A stretch of 64,000 nucleotides of DNA from positions 2,289,501 through 2,353,500 of the forward strand of contig NW_024468917.1 in the NCBI RefSeq assembly GCF_011745365.1, in the 5' to 3' direction. Below, piece by piece: positions 33,504 to 44,316 of the stretch (its first letter is position 1; every line of letters begins with the position of its first letter). The notes beneath the pieces were generated by a model. The model saw nothing but the letters and a program-made list of their open reading frames with translations, had not been told where the DNA came from and did not search any database. Made by a program: the position numbers and the translations under genes. Source of the stretch: Cryphonectria parasitica EP155. Its lineage: Eukaryota; Ascomycota; Sordariomycetes; Diaporthales; Cryphonectriaceae.

Positions 33504-33510
<7 letters not shown>

Positions 33511-33536
<26 letters not shown>
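33511..33536. repeat. (AG)n microsatellite
   Basis: About thirteen AG units are seen directly in intergenic DNA. Confidence 0.95.
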
Positions 33537-33735
33537 CATGAGAGGCGAAGAGCCCACCCCCCTCCCCTCCAACAGGGGAACAGCACTGAAAATAGGAAAC
33601 AAATTAAACTGCAGTTTATGCCGAGAGTGTGCGGGTCTTGGCGAGGACCCGTTCATCTGATCAACTTGGTTGAGTGGTTCAAGGATGATTCAATTCAATG
33701 TGCCGATCTTCTTGGGTCTCGACTGGAGTGGAGAT

Positions 33736-33753
33736 AGAGAGAGAGAGAGAGAG
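33736..33753. repeat. (GA)n microsatellite
   Basis: About nine GA units are seen directly, 200 bases after another tract of the same motif. Confidence 0.9.
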
Positions 33754-36263
33754 GCAGACAGGAGAGGGATTTCGCGATAAACAAATGATCGTCGCTGGCC
33801 GACGTTAGGGCCAGGATAAAACATGCCCAGCGCAGAAAAGACGCAAGCAGTTCACAAAGCACTATATAGAATTTGCAAGAAAGGAAATAGGAGATTTGGC
33901 ATGCGCCTGCCAAATCGGAAATTATCGTCGACCCGATGCTCTGTCTGCGTGCAAAATATGGAATGGTCATCTGGATTTCCATTCCTCGTGTGACAGGGAA
34001 GATGTCAACGTCAAAGCATAAAGACGGTGGAGATGCTCAAAGAGGCAGTGCTGGAATGCTCCTTTCTCCTCTTGGCTCCCTCAAAATGAAGTTCGCTTCA
34101 TTGAGAGGAGAGAGAGACTGGGAGTTGGGCGGTATCGAGTGGGAATTTGCCTTGTTTCACCTGGCCAGAAATGGCAATGGCTCGGCTAGTGCAAGGTACC
34201 AACTTAAAATCCTAGCGGCAGACGGCACGAAGGGGAGCCAGTCCCGTCGAGGCAAGGTTGAGGGGGTACCATAGCAATGTCGAGGGGTGAGTCCCCTTCA
34301 TCAATCGAGCCGCAACAACGGTGCTCTGTCCTCGACGTCTAAGCCTCATGTCGACTCCATCCACTTTGGCCCTCCCCTGTCTCCTTCCTTTCCCCTCTCT
34401 CCTTCACCTTCAATTCTATGTCAAACCATGTCTCTTGCACCTTTGACCGTCTCTAGAACGTTGAATCAGGGCCAGCCTTGTGCGATCGGGTTCGGTGGGG
34501 TATGGTCAAGTTCTCTCGATCTTATAAGACTGAGCTCGGCTGGAGCTCTAGCTTATGCATGCCTCAGCTTCTGCGGCTTCTTGCTGCCATGGATTGAGTC
34601 CTGGTGTCCATTTCCTTTACTCTTGAAAAAAGAAAGAAAGAACGGGCCCCTACACAAGCAAAAGAGAAGGGGAAAAAAACCGGCAATCTATTGTGGTTGG
34701 GTTGCCAAGTCTTCAACACCACTCAAAAGCCGCGATGCTTTCTCACTAAGATCTACAATGCAATATCGGTTTTATCAAGTTCCGACCGAGATAACTAACC
34801 GTACAGGCTAGGCTCGCAGGACTAGCTTGGCTACCTGCCTCCTATGGATAGAGCTTACGTGCGCCTACAGAGTATCATTATCATTATCCGCTTGGTCGTC
34901 GTTCTCTTTCTTTTGCTTCTGTCTTCTTGCCATGCACGGTGGAGGATGGGGCTGTTGAGGTGCCAGCCAGTATGCGGTCTGAACCCAAGGCGGTCAGGCA
35001 AGACACGTCACTGCAGATATCGCACCCATGCAGTGGGAAAGATGTGGTGGCACTGGTCTACTGCTCTGGATTGATCCGGCTTCAAAGTACTGCAGTATCG
35101 CCCAGAAGCATTCCGATATCAGACGTGATCATATTTGAGATCTTCTCTTTTGTGCCCCAGATCATCGCATCTCCATATTGTATCTCCGATCACGCACACA
35201 GATCAGAGAGGAAGATCATCGCAACAGCCTTGGGTTGGGAAGAGTCTGCTTTTTTTGGAGGTGGGGTGGACCTCTGGCTCTGTTTGCGCTTCCAGACTTG
35301 ATTCCCTGTTTTCATTGACTCTTGTCCATGCACGATCCGGTTAACCGTTTGGTCTTGCTGGCCTTGGAGCCCACTTACTGAGGCTCCCAATCACGACATG
35401 CCACAGGCGCAGTTTCCCCCCCAGCTACCTTGGTACAGCGAGCATTGGGCAGGCACACTGGCAAGCAGTCGTGGCTGCCATGTATGTACATGGTATCTAG
35501 CACTCTGGCTTTTTCCTGCAGGCGCTTCCCACCCCTGCTGTGTATGCACTGGAACCACAGTCGTCAAAGCTCCACCACCAGACGTTCGGAATATTCATCC
35601 ATAGCCACTACGACTGCATCCCGGCAAGGCAAGGTCTGGGTCAGGGGTTTTCGTGATACATGGTCCTCCTTGTCCTCCCACGCTGGCATTCCTCCCACCA
35701 CTGTGGTGACCCCCTGCGTTTCTCCTATCCTACAATATATATCCTAGTGGGTCGACATGTGGTAACGTTTTTTTATGTCTTCTTCTCCCTGGTTTTTTTT
35801 GGATCTGCCTGTAATAGTAGAGTCACTTCTGTTCTGGTATTCTCTCTTTCATGCTGCTGTATCGGTTGCATTGCTGAGCAATTACTTCCGATATACGGTC
35901 GTTTTCATTCTTTCGTTTCCACACTCGCTCCATTCCTTCCTTCCTTGACTCTTTCTTCGTCCGCGCTGGACCTGACTTTGACTACAAATCTCTTCTTTCT
36001 CCCTCTTTCTTTCTCTTCACGATAACTCAGGTCAAGAATTCAGCAGGAGGCACGTCGCCCCATGATAGCCAGTCTATCAAGTCGAACTCCAACCAATTTC
36101 TCCTGACTTCTCATCAAACTCTTCCCCCCCGCGACCAGTCTTTTTCTACAACTGGTTTTTGCAGGACCACTCCCTTTTTGTGCTGTGTCCCTGGCACATA
36201 TTAAGAGGACAACAACCACATCGCCCCCCTCAGAGCATCCCCCTGTCCGAAACCACGTCAAAG

Positions 36264-37297
36264 ATGCGTACACGGACATCTGCTCTTGCGGCGGCGGCGC
36301 TGCCGGCCCTGGTTGCTGCCGGCACAGTCCCTACCTACTCTGGAATGTCTGTCGTATGGTCTGCAGATTTTGAGGGTGACGCAGGGGACTCAGTAAATAC
36401 CGATGTTTGGAATATTGCCACATGTGAGTCAGGAAAGAGATAGGCGCTTTAAACATCCCTCCCCCCCCCCCCCCAAAAAAAAAAAAACCCAAAAAAAACC
36501 CCCCCAAGGATCTCTTCTAGATTTCTGACCGTCTCCCAAATAGCGATCGATACGAACGCCGAGGTGCAGAGCTACACTACTGCAGCTGCCAACCTGCAGC
36601 TCTCTGGAGGAGGTACTGTGCAGTTCGTGCCCTGGAAATCGAATTCCGGGTCCTGGACCTCTGGGCGCATTGAGACCAAGACGACATGGACGCCATCGGC
36701 CGGGGCCATCATGCGGGTCGAGGCCTCTGCACGTACAGGCGGCGATGCCTCGGCAAATGCCCAGGGGATGTGGCCGGCGATCTGGATGTTGGGCGACAGT
36801 ATCAGACATGGCACGGGTTGGCCACAATGTGGCGAGATCGACATCATGGAGATGGTCAACGGAATCGACACTGCGTACGGCACAATTCACTGCACAGCTG
36901 CGATCTGTGACCCAGATACGAGTGCAGGCTATCAAGGCAGCACGACCACGGACGATAACTGGCACACTTACAGCGTGACGATCGACCGGACGAGCAATGA
37001 CTGGGAGACGGAGTCTATCAACTTCATGAAGGACAACACCACATATTTCACGGCGACGGGTGCGGAAATCGGTGACGAGGCTGTATGGGGTGCGTTGGCT
37101 CACTCACCACTGTACATGATCATCAACCTAGCCGTCGGCGGCTCGTGTAAGTTTAACTTTCTGGGTGGGAGAGGGGAAAGGGCTGTCGGAATCAAGGCTA
37201 AAGTTATCCTACAGGGCCTGGCGATCCCAACTCTTCGACGCTTGATGGCTATGGGAACATGCTCGAGGTTGAATACGCTGCCGTATACTCCAGTTGA
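36264..37297 (+). CDS. GH16 endo-1,3(4)-beta-glucanase
   Basis: Exons are 36264-36423, 36544-37146 and 37215-37297, giving 281 residues to the TGA at 37295. A signal peptide (ALAAAALPALVAAG) leads to a GH16 jelly roll. The catalytic motif GEIDIME carries Glu151, Asp153 and Glu156 with the normal E-x-D-x-x-E spacing. SGRIETKTTW, MWPAIWMLGD, the AVGGSWPGDP loop and a closing MLEVEYAAVY strand are also present. These secreted retaining enzymes cut beta-1,3/1,4-glucans and serve in wall remodelling or plant glucan use. After the TGA the same frame stays open for 231 codons and is Ser/Thr-rich, like the GPI-linked tails of this group, so the TGA may be read through or be a mutation. The first intron holds C14 then A13. 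Confidence 0.92.
36424..36543 (+). other. Intron with C14-A13 tract
   Basis: This is the first intron of the GH16 gene, 120 bases. Fourteen C (36461-36474) begin 37 bases after the donor, followed by thirteen A and further C and A runs. A TTTCTGAC branch-like site precedes the acceptor. Confidence 0.75.
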
Positions 37298-37993
37298 CTC
37301 GCGGACTCCCCGTCCGACGATCCCGCTGCCCCGACAAGCACGGGCTCCGACTCGAGCTCCACCAGTGCTGTTAGCAGTACCGTCGACACCGCCACCACCA
37401 CTGTGGCCACCACGGCCACTACGGTCGTTAGCGCCACGGCATCTTCATCTTCAGTTGCTTCCGCATCTGTCACGGTGTTGACCTCGTCGCAGTACTCTAC
37501 CACACTCTTGTCTACAACAACATCAGCGGCCGCAACCTCGTCGGTCGGGGGGACATCTATAGCCTCAGCAGCCTCTTCCGAGTCCACCATGACGCTACCA
37601 GGAGACTCCTCATCCAACAGCACTACTTTTAACCCCTACGAATGTCTATGCAGTGGCGCCAGCTCTCTTCGATTAGACTTTGGACTGGGTTCATTCCTCT
37701 CACACGTCAGACTGTTCGATCTCGGCCTTCTACTTGGGACAGCCGAACACGACGACAGCAACCATCCAACAGCCAAGCAGTCAGCACCATATGAGCGAAA
37801 ATCTGGTCGGCCTGGTCAAAGGCAACATACAACTCAATCTCGCGGCTCACGTGAGCCAAGGCCTCGAAATACGACGATATGGAACGGCTTTTTTTCTGCA
37901 GCCTACAGGCTGCTAGACGACGTACGCCTGGTCATAGCCATGACCATCACGGCGTCGCCTATTTTATTTACCATTCTGGTACAACTTTTATGA
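37298..37993 (+). other. In-frame Ser/Thr-rich extension beyond GH16 stop
   Basis: Directly after TGA-CTC the GH16 frame continues to a stop at 37991-37993. About 110 codons are strongly Ser/Thr/Ala/Val-rich (TGSDSSSTSAVSSTV-like), the composition of O-glycosylated stalks of GPI-anchored wall enzymes. The last 20 residues are hydrophobic (VIAMTITASPILFTILVQLL), resembling a GPI-attachment signal. The middle part (about 37640-37900) looks less like coding sequence and may hide an intron or decay. Confidence 0.55.
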
Positions 37994-38582
37994 GCGATGA
38001 TCATCATAACTTGCTCTGCATTTGAGAGCACATTTGTTTCTGCGGGATACCTGGGGGTTTATACATTGGCAAACTAGATACCACTTCTTAACACTTTAAA
38101 GTTACTATTTTGAGAATAGGATATTCTACCGTTCTCGCTCTTACAACACATCTTCACGTCTTTTGAAACCAAAGGGCCAATTTGACTCCTCGTAGGGTCT
38201 ATTATAAATGTGAATGGCTTGCAAACCAAGTGCAGTTGTGGCTGGCTGTCAGCAGTTTTATATTGAGTTCGAAGTAACGAGATGACTTGCAGGAAGCAGG
38301 GGGCCCATTGGCCGGGTGAGGCGGCGCCACTCCCGCAGTGCCCCCTGAAAGTGCCAACAGTAGCTTACACGAGGCTGCAAGGGTTGTTGCTTCCCAAATT
38401 GCAAGAGATGGAATAAACTTTGATGCTTCTAAGGAAAGTCTCTTTATCCTGTTACCACCAGAGAACTCCTATCTGTATGCAAGGTATTGTTACAGCAACG
38501 AATAAAAAGAGATGACAGAAAGAACAAAGACAAAGAAATATCCTACAAACCACCTCGTTCAACATGTCCTCGCTATTGCTCA
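37994..38582. other. Convergent intergenic region
   Basis: This gap lies between the glucanase and the second P450. No gene or repeat is visible; both terminators should lie here. Confidence 0.55.
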
Positions 38583-40548
38583 TCATGCCTTGACCTCCGT
38601 CTCCTCCTCAAAACCACCCTCACAGTACTCCAAAAAGTCCACCTCGGGTGTCCTGGCCCTGCACAACAACATCTGCCTCGAGTCCGGCATCATCTGGAAG
38701 TTCATGTACAGCTCGGGCAGGGGCTCGCCCTTGGCCTCCTCAGGCAGAGCAAAGTCGTAGTTGAGCAGCATGTAGGCAAACATGAGCTTCATGCTGTTGG
38801 AGGCAAAGAAGCGGCCGGGGCAGGCGTGCAGGCCGTGGCCGAACATGGTCATCTCGGGCGAGGTGGTGACGGTCTGGTACTTGTTCTCGTTGCTAGGGCT
38901 GGAGGCGCGCAGGCGGAAGAACCGGAGGCCGTCGAACTTGTCGGGGTCGGCGTGGACGGCCGGGTTGAGCATGGGCGGGGGGGACATCATCAGGTAGGCG
39001 CCCTTGGGGATTTGCGTGCCGTCGCTGAAGGTGATGTCCTGCTGGGCTACACGAGGCATGTTTGCTGGTTTGGTTGGGTTTCAAAGGTCAGTCAAATCGT
39101 CCCCAAACTTAAAAGTACATACTTTACTGCCGTTGAGCCTTCTTGATGTTTGAAGGAGGGGTTTGCTCGCAGCCAATGGAACTCACCATTCAGCCCTGGG
39201 TGGATCCTCAGGCTCTCCCGGATGAAGCTATCCATCTTCTTCAGCTTGAAGAGCATATTCTTGTCGATCTGGCCCGTCTCGGCCAGCACCGCCACCACCT
39301 CGTCCCGCAGCTCCTGCACATACTCGGGGTAGCACGCCGCGTCCAGCAGCAGGTAGCCCACAGCGCGCGACGTGGAGTTCATGCTGGCCATGGCGAGCGC
39401 GATCTCCATGACGCCCACGTCAGGCAGCGGCTGGCGCTTTGCCGAGGCCGCCGCGACAAGCCAGTCCACCGAGTCCAGGACCTTTCTGCGCGGGGCGCCG
39501 AACCGCCGGATCTCGTCGAGCCGCCTCTCGACCTCTGGGTTGATGAGCGCGCGCGCCTGCCGGACCTCGTCGCGGATGCGGCGGCACTCGGGCAGGACCC
39601 AGTGGAGCAGCGGCCGCAGCAGGGCCGGGAGGGCGTTGAGCCTCTGCACGGCGCGGAAGACGTCGGTCGCGTACGAGGTCGAGATGGCCTGCCACTCTGG
39701 GTCGTCGGCCAGCTTGGGCCCCAGGAAGATGCGCGACGTCTGGCGGGCCACGCAGTGCTGCACCGCAGTCTTGAGGTTGATCTTGGTCCACTCCTTGGGC
39801 CGGCCTATGTATAGGTCGCATGTCTGAGGGAGGGCACGCGCCAGAGGGTCGATTGTGAGGGCTGTTTTATGTTGGAGGGGGTGGGTGTGCAGTGTCAGCA
39901 GAGGAATATTAACAACTTTTGTTAATTGGTGAGTTGGAGGGAAGGGAGAAGAAGCCTTACCTAGAACTCCAGGGAGCTGTTTCTTGAGGGCGTTCTGGAG
40001 GATCTCGCCGTTACTTGCAGGGCTGAACCCCTCGAAGCCGGGATAGGTTGCGTAGAAGTCCTTGACGATGAAGGCACTGAAATCAAGCGCGGGCAGGTTC
40101 TTGTACTCGTCCAGGTACCGTGGAGGTACAATCACCTTGGCACCAGACTGGGTGAAATCATTGACCCGGAAAATGCGGTCCTTGTACTACCAGCACAGTG
40201 AAAATGAAGAGAGAGTGTGTGTTAGCAATGATATCCAGGTGCCGTGCCAGAATGTTGAATGATTTGTCCTCGCCAAGCATCAACTCAGAAGGTCTGGAAT
40301 GATGATGAAAGACTAACCAACTCATAGCCCTTCTCCAACAGTCTGCTCGCGTTCGTCCTGAACTCCGCCTGGGCCTTGGGACCGCCGCCGGGGTTGACAA
40401 TGGGGAACTTTCTGAGTCTCCATGCCAGCATCTGTTGTCGGATCCAGTCGCTAGCCAGTACCAATATCAGGACCACGACAGCGACCACGGCGGCTCTAAT
40501 ATGCCAGTCGGGAGATAGAATTGTCTGAAAGCTATCGAGATGCATCAT
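38583..40548 (-). CDS. Cytochrome P450, fungal secondary-metabolism type
   Basis: On the minus strand the exons are 40548-40318, 40186-39961, 39861-39187 and 39064-38583, giving 537 residues with agreeing phases. A membrane anchor lies at about residues 18-34. The ExxR motif is ESLR after SFIR. The heme loop is FGHGLHACPGRFFA with Cys459 as ligand. The I-helix centre reads MASMNSTSRA in place of the common AGxDT; a Thr/Ser pair is kept, as in the ent-kaurene oxidase-like fungal P450s (IHTTS type), to which the His-Gly-Leu-His heme loop also points. It should be an ER-bound hydroxylase or oxidase of a terpenoid or other secondary metabolite; the substrate is unknown. No terpene cyclase, PKS or NRPS is seen nearby. 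An (AT)n box lies about 150 bases upstream. Confidence 0.93.
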
Positions 40549-42116
40549 GTCGAATGTAGGTGAAGAAGGCGAGAATAATCAATTTGTGTTGTGTACACCC
40601 AAAAAATCAGTGTAGCTTATTGTTTAAACATGGGCTGAACAAATTCTTGTTTGAAATCCAAAGAGAAAAGTTACTGCCGCGTGGATTCTTTCTTCAATAT
40701 ATATATATATTATATATACGAAGAAGACAATACAAAAGAGTGAAGAACGGATTGCTAGAAGAGTCCGTTCGAATTGAAGCATGAAGTAGGTGAGTCCTGA
40801 GAGACATGACAGAATGAGTAAAACCGAATACGAAACAACAAGTCTCGCTATTCAAGAAGATGCCCCAAAAAAGTCAAATACCATAGTAGACGGTCTAGTG
40901 GCGGCAGTGTTGAGGTGTCTAAAAACACCAAAAAAGGCCAGATTCTACAAGTCAACCACGTCACATTTCTCTACTTGAGAGTTATCTTTGGAACGAATAC
41001 TGTCAATTCCCAGAATGCATTGCAATATACCGTACTTGAAATTCAAAAATAAGGAAAGGCAAAACCATGAGAGAAGAAAGGAATTAAGAACGGCGTCAGG
41101 GCCACAGCAACACCGGTGCTTACAGTAAGTATGGGGGATGAAGTGAAGCTACAGGGCGCAGGACAACTTCAAGCCAGCAGTCTCTACTACCCAATGAGGT
41201 TCTGTAAACTAGTTATCAGCCACCTCAAGGCCCCAAAGTGGGAGAGGAGGTTCGGCTGACCCAAGCTGCCGGGTAGTTCCCAGTTAGGACATCAGCCCCG
41301 GCACTCTCCAGATTACTGCTTCCATAGAGAGCGATTCCGAGTGCGAAGTTTATACCGAGCAGTTCACCTCCCTTACTGCCAGTTCGTCCACGTTGATTTT
41401 AGGTTTTGGTCGCCTCTGGAATATTTACACAGCCTCGGGGCGAGAAGAACACGTGTGGGGCTTTTCAAATATGGATGAAGCGAGGCAATCGAATCAACCT
41501 CCAAGCTTACACGACAACCAGCATGAGGGAGGGAGTAATCCGATTGCGAGAGCTCTACCGACGGACACTATCATCACGGAACCTATTCGCTCAGCGTTAT
41601 AAAAGACATTCCAAGAAGTGACCAATGGCATGAACCCAATCCTACAGTTGCTGGCATCGTGGGTGACCTGACTCAATAATCAGTGATCTCATTGGGCCAA
41701 AAGCTGCTCAAGCTGGCCTGATTGGTGGATAACATGCCTCCCTCTTGAGTGAGCAAGGTACGGGATCGCAAAAGGCTCTCTACCATGCCTGCAACTCGAT
41801 TGGTTTTGTCAAGGGGCGCCACTGCGATGATAGAAATCAGGAACGACTGGGGCCCCGCATGCAGCTAAATGATGTTCCGAGGCATTAGCGGGGTGTAGTC
41901 TGCACGAGCAAGCGAGAGACGACTGGTGGTGGAGCATGAGACCGTCGCCAGGTTCTCAGGAGCACGTCCGCCTTGCCGCACGATAATTTAGCAATGTATA
42001 GCCCATCGCAAGGCATCTGGAACCCCCAACGCCTCTTCACACACACACCACCGACTTTGCTCCATCCTAGCTTTGCGCCCGCGAAACTAACACAGAAATA
42101 TGGGTTTATCTACCGA
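40549..42116. other. Intergenic region, no supported gene
   Basis: This is the promoter side of the P450 and the 3' flank of the next gene. An (AT)n tract at 40697-40719 is the only clear feature. A run of short plus-strand frames at 40790-40980 and 41390-41620 has no motif. Confidence 0.55.
40697..40719. repeat. (AT)n tract upstream of P450
   Basis: Alternating AT is interrupted once (ATATATATATTATATATA), about 150 bases before the minus-strand P450 ATG. It could act as a TATA-type promoter element or simply be a microsatellite. Confidence 0.7.
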
Positions 42117-43006
42117 CTAAGGGAGGTTCGAGTCCTGCAAAAGCTCTCCCAGCTGAACAAGGGTCCTCTCATAGATCCTAGCAACATCCATGTAGAGGTC
42201 TTCATCTTCATCTTCCCAGTTGGGGTCAACGAAACCTCTGTCCTCAGTAGCACTGTCTGTGATGTCGGCATCGGTGTCGGCTTCCGTGTCCGTATTCATG
42301 TTATCGGAATCGTCCTCGTCCATGTCGACCAGGGGCGCACTCTGTTGGTTCATGAACTCAACGACGAGAACCCTCGTCTGTTCAACTATGCTCTTGCACC
42401 GCACCATGTGCGTCTTAGTCATGACGCCCCGGACACTGTTCTCGAAGCCCGGCAGCGTCTCTCCGGTATCGATATCTCGTCCCGAGAGGAGACTAGCAAA
42501 GCAAAAATCGAGCTTTCGGAATGTTGAAAACATCGCTGTGGGCTGTGGAGGAAAGCGTGTGATCCATTCGGTGAAGTCGTTGGCGACGTTAAGGAGGTAA
42601 GGTATCTGCAGGTTTGCTACAAAAAGGGCATCTATATCAGCAAGTCGACCTTCTGCTGCAAAAGAAGAGTTTCAAGTTCAACCAGGTCTGTCTTACGGGT
42701 GCCAGAAAGCCATAATACGTCGAGAAGCCCCTCGACGTCCTTGCACAGCTCACCCAGATTCTTATACCCCACCACGTCGTCGCCAGCGCCGGGTGTCTCG
42801 AACTTCTTGACAAATCGCCGGTTGATTGACATAAGCTGGTTCTCAACGTAGCTTCTGACCTTTTCTTCCTTGGCTGAGCCTGCGCGCAATGGGTGCGATC
42901 GAGGATGTGGCAGTCCAGACGTCGGGCGCGTCGAGGCTCCGCTGGGCGCAGGCGATGGTAGGGACTTGTGCGGCAGAAAGCCGCCAGGCAGAGATGCGTC
43001 AGCCAT
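42117..43006 (-). CDS. Conserved fungal protein of unknown function
   Basis: On the minus strand the exons are 43006-42697 and 42616-42117, giving 269 residues. The 80-base intron uses a GTAAGA donor and joins SGTP|NLQIPYLLN in phase. After a Pro/Ser-rich start comes a helical domain: VRSYVENQLMSINRRFVKKF, then LQIPYLLNVANDFTEWITRF and LDFCFASLLSG. A stretch before residue 240 is very acidic (DMDEDDSDNMNTD and EDEDEDLYMD), and the protein ends in a helix (RTLVQLGELLQD). The sequence reads like a conserved nuclear protein, but I do not recognise the family. It is divergent from the probable tom6 gene across 335 bases. The first ATG is at 43006; the frame extends a little upstream only through TTG. 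Confidence 0.75.
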
Positions 43007-43341
43007 TCTCAATGTTGCATGTGGAGCTTCTGAAGGTATTATTGAATTCCCATAGCATCTTCGAGAAGCAATGGCGCAAGATACTTGCGTGGAAGCGCAA
43101 AGGAACGAAAAGGGAAGAAAGAGGTCAGCTCGGGGAATGACGTTCAGTGGCTAAGCATGCTTCCCCAATGAAATGGATGGACCCCTGCAGCGAAAAGAAC
43201 CCCCCCCCTCTTCACACCCCGGCCCTCTCGGCGAAGCTAAGCAAAAGCCCAGCACGCGCCAAATCTGACGTCGGATCCGTTGAACTTTTTGCGACTCCCA
43301 GACAACCTCCGACATCTTCATCACACACCACACAAGTCAAA
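43007..43341. promoter_or_regulatory. Divergent promoter of unknown protein and Tom6-like gene
   Basis: These 335 bases lie between two start codons facing apart. A run of eight C occurs at 43200-43207. No TATA box is obvious, consistent with housekeeping promoters. The roles are inferred from gene orientation only. Confidence 0.5.
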
Positions 43342-43623
43342 ATGCCACCCAAGAGAGTCATCGTCGAGCGCGGCTACGGTTCCGGCAAGCGTATTCAGAA
43401 GGGTTACTTCGCCTCTACCTACGAGACCCTCACGTCGCCCGAGAATTCAGCGATGGTCAAGGCTATTGCTTCCTTTGGTGTATGTTGTGCTGCCTCCTCG
43501 AGCTGCGCCGCCTGCGTTTCGCGACTGCTACCCAGGCTATGAACGTCACGGACTGACTTGCTTCTACAGGTTGGCGTCGCTTTCCTCTCAACTTCGTGGG
43601 GCGAGTTCCTGCTTCCTCCGTAA
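43342..43623 (+). CDS. tom6: Probable mitochondrial import subunit Tom6
   Basis: Exons are 43342-43479 and 43570-43623, giving 63 residues. The N-terminal half is basic (PPKRVIVERGYGSGKR), followed by YETLTSPENSAMVKAI and one C-terminal membrane helix (ASFGVGVAFLSTSWGEFLLPP). Size, tail-anchor layout and the ending -LLPP resemble small TOM-complex proteins of filamentous fungi, best Tom6. This subunit would stabilise the Tom40 pore in the outer mitochondrial membrane. The assignment is from memory of the family pattern and could instead be another small tail-anchored mitochondrial protein. The intron donor GTATGT at 43480 is chosen over an overlapping GTGTAT because it keeps phase 0. Confidence 0.65.
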
Positions 43624-44316
43624 GACTGCACCCAGGCTCGCGACGAGCTCCGACCGCCACAACGAGCGAAATTCTAACCGATGCGCAGGCAATAAAATAA
43701 CCGCTCGATGTCTGTCGATTGCTCGAAAAAAAAAAAAAGGGAAAAAAAAAAAGGCGCTTCTGTGACAGCGCATCGAGGATAATGGGTTGCATAAGCTCAA
43801 CACGACCGGATGTTGCGATTGTACGATAGAGAAAGGTCGGGAACATCACTTGCGACGATGAGGAAACGGCGTGAAGAGCCGCCATCAGATCAGATTTATT
43901 GGGGCTCACCTGGAATAGGATACAGGCGCACATAGCCTGTCAACACGCATCTCAATTCTCTGATCCCACATGTCCCATTGCTTGACAAGATACATTCTTG
44001 AGTGTGAGCGTGATCTCTCAGATATAACTCGTGCAGGATCTACCGACGAATACAAGGAATTTATTTCTGAAACCAGTGACATTCTATGGCCGCATTCTTC
44101 TTCTGGATCCTTGGGTATTTCTGGAAGAAGAGAAAGTGGTGGGCAACGATGTTCCCGTGGATCTCGTTCGCCAGAATCGATAAGATGGCCTTGAAGCTTA
44201 CTCGTCAAAACTTTACTACATGAAGTGGGATGCAAAAAGAAGCTTGGTTGGGACTGCTAGGAAGTAAAGAACCTCGTTTAGCTCATACAGGGCAGTTATG
44301 TGGCAAACGCTGGACA
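43624..44316. other. Intergenic region with weak minus-strand frames
   Basis: A-runs lie at 43727-43751. Minus-strand frames at 44235-43906 and 43933-43740 have a fairly protein-like composition but no start/splice combination that joins them, so no gene is called. Confidence 0.4.

Larger units (their letters stand above)
31323..36263. other. Long intergenic region before glucanase gene
   Basis: No gene can be supported in these 4.9 kb. It includes (GA)n tracts at 33511-33536 and 33736-33753 and, from about 35700, CT-rich sequence with a long pyrimidine stretch (35930-36020) typical of strong fungal promoters and leaders. Minus-strand frames near 32605-33009 and plus-strand frames at 34287-34811 have no recognisable motif. 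Confidence 0.5.

Noticed and set aside
33501..33760. Possible CRISPR-like or tandem array
   Set aside because: These are only dinucleotide tracts without repeat-spacer structure.
39143..39814. 223-codon plus-strand frame
   Set aside because: It is antisense to the well-supported P450 exon and rich in His/Arg/Gln as expected for a shadow frame.
42118..42140. GGTTCGAGTCC resembling a tRNA B box
   Set aside because: It lies at the 3' end of a coding exon, and no A box, acceptor stem or cloverleaf can be drawn upstream.
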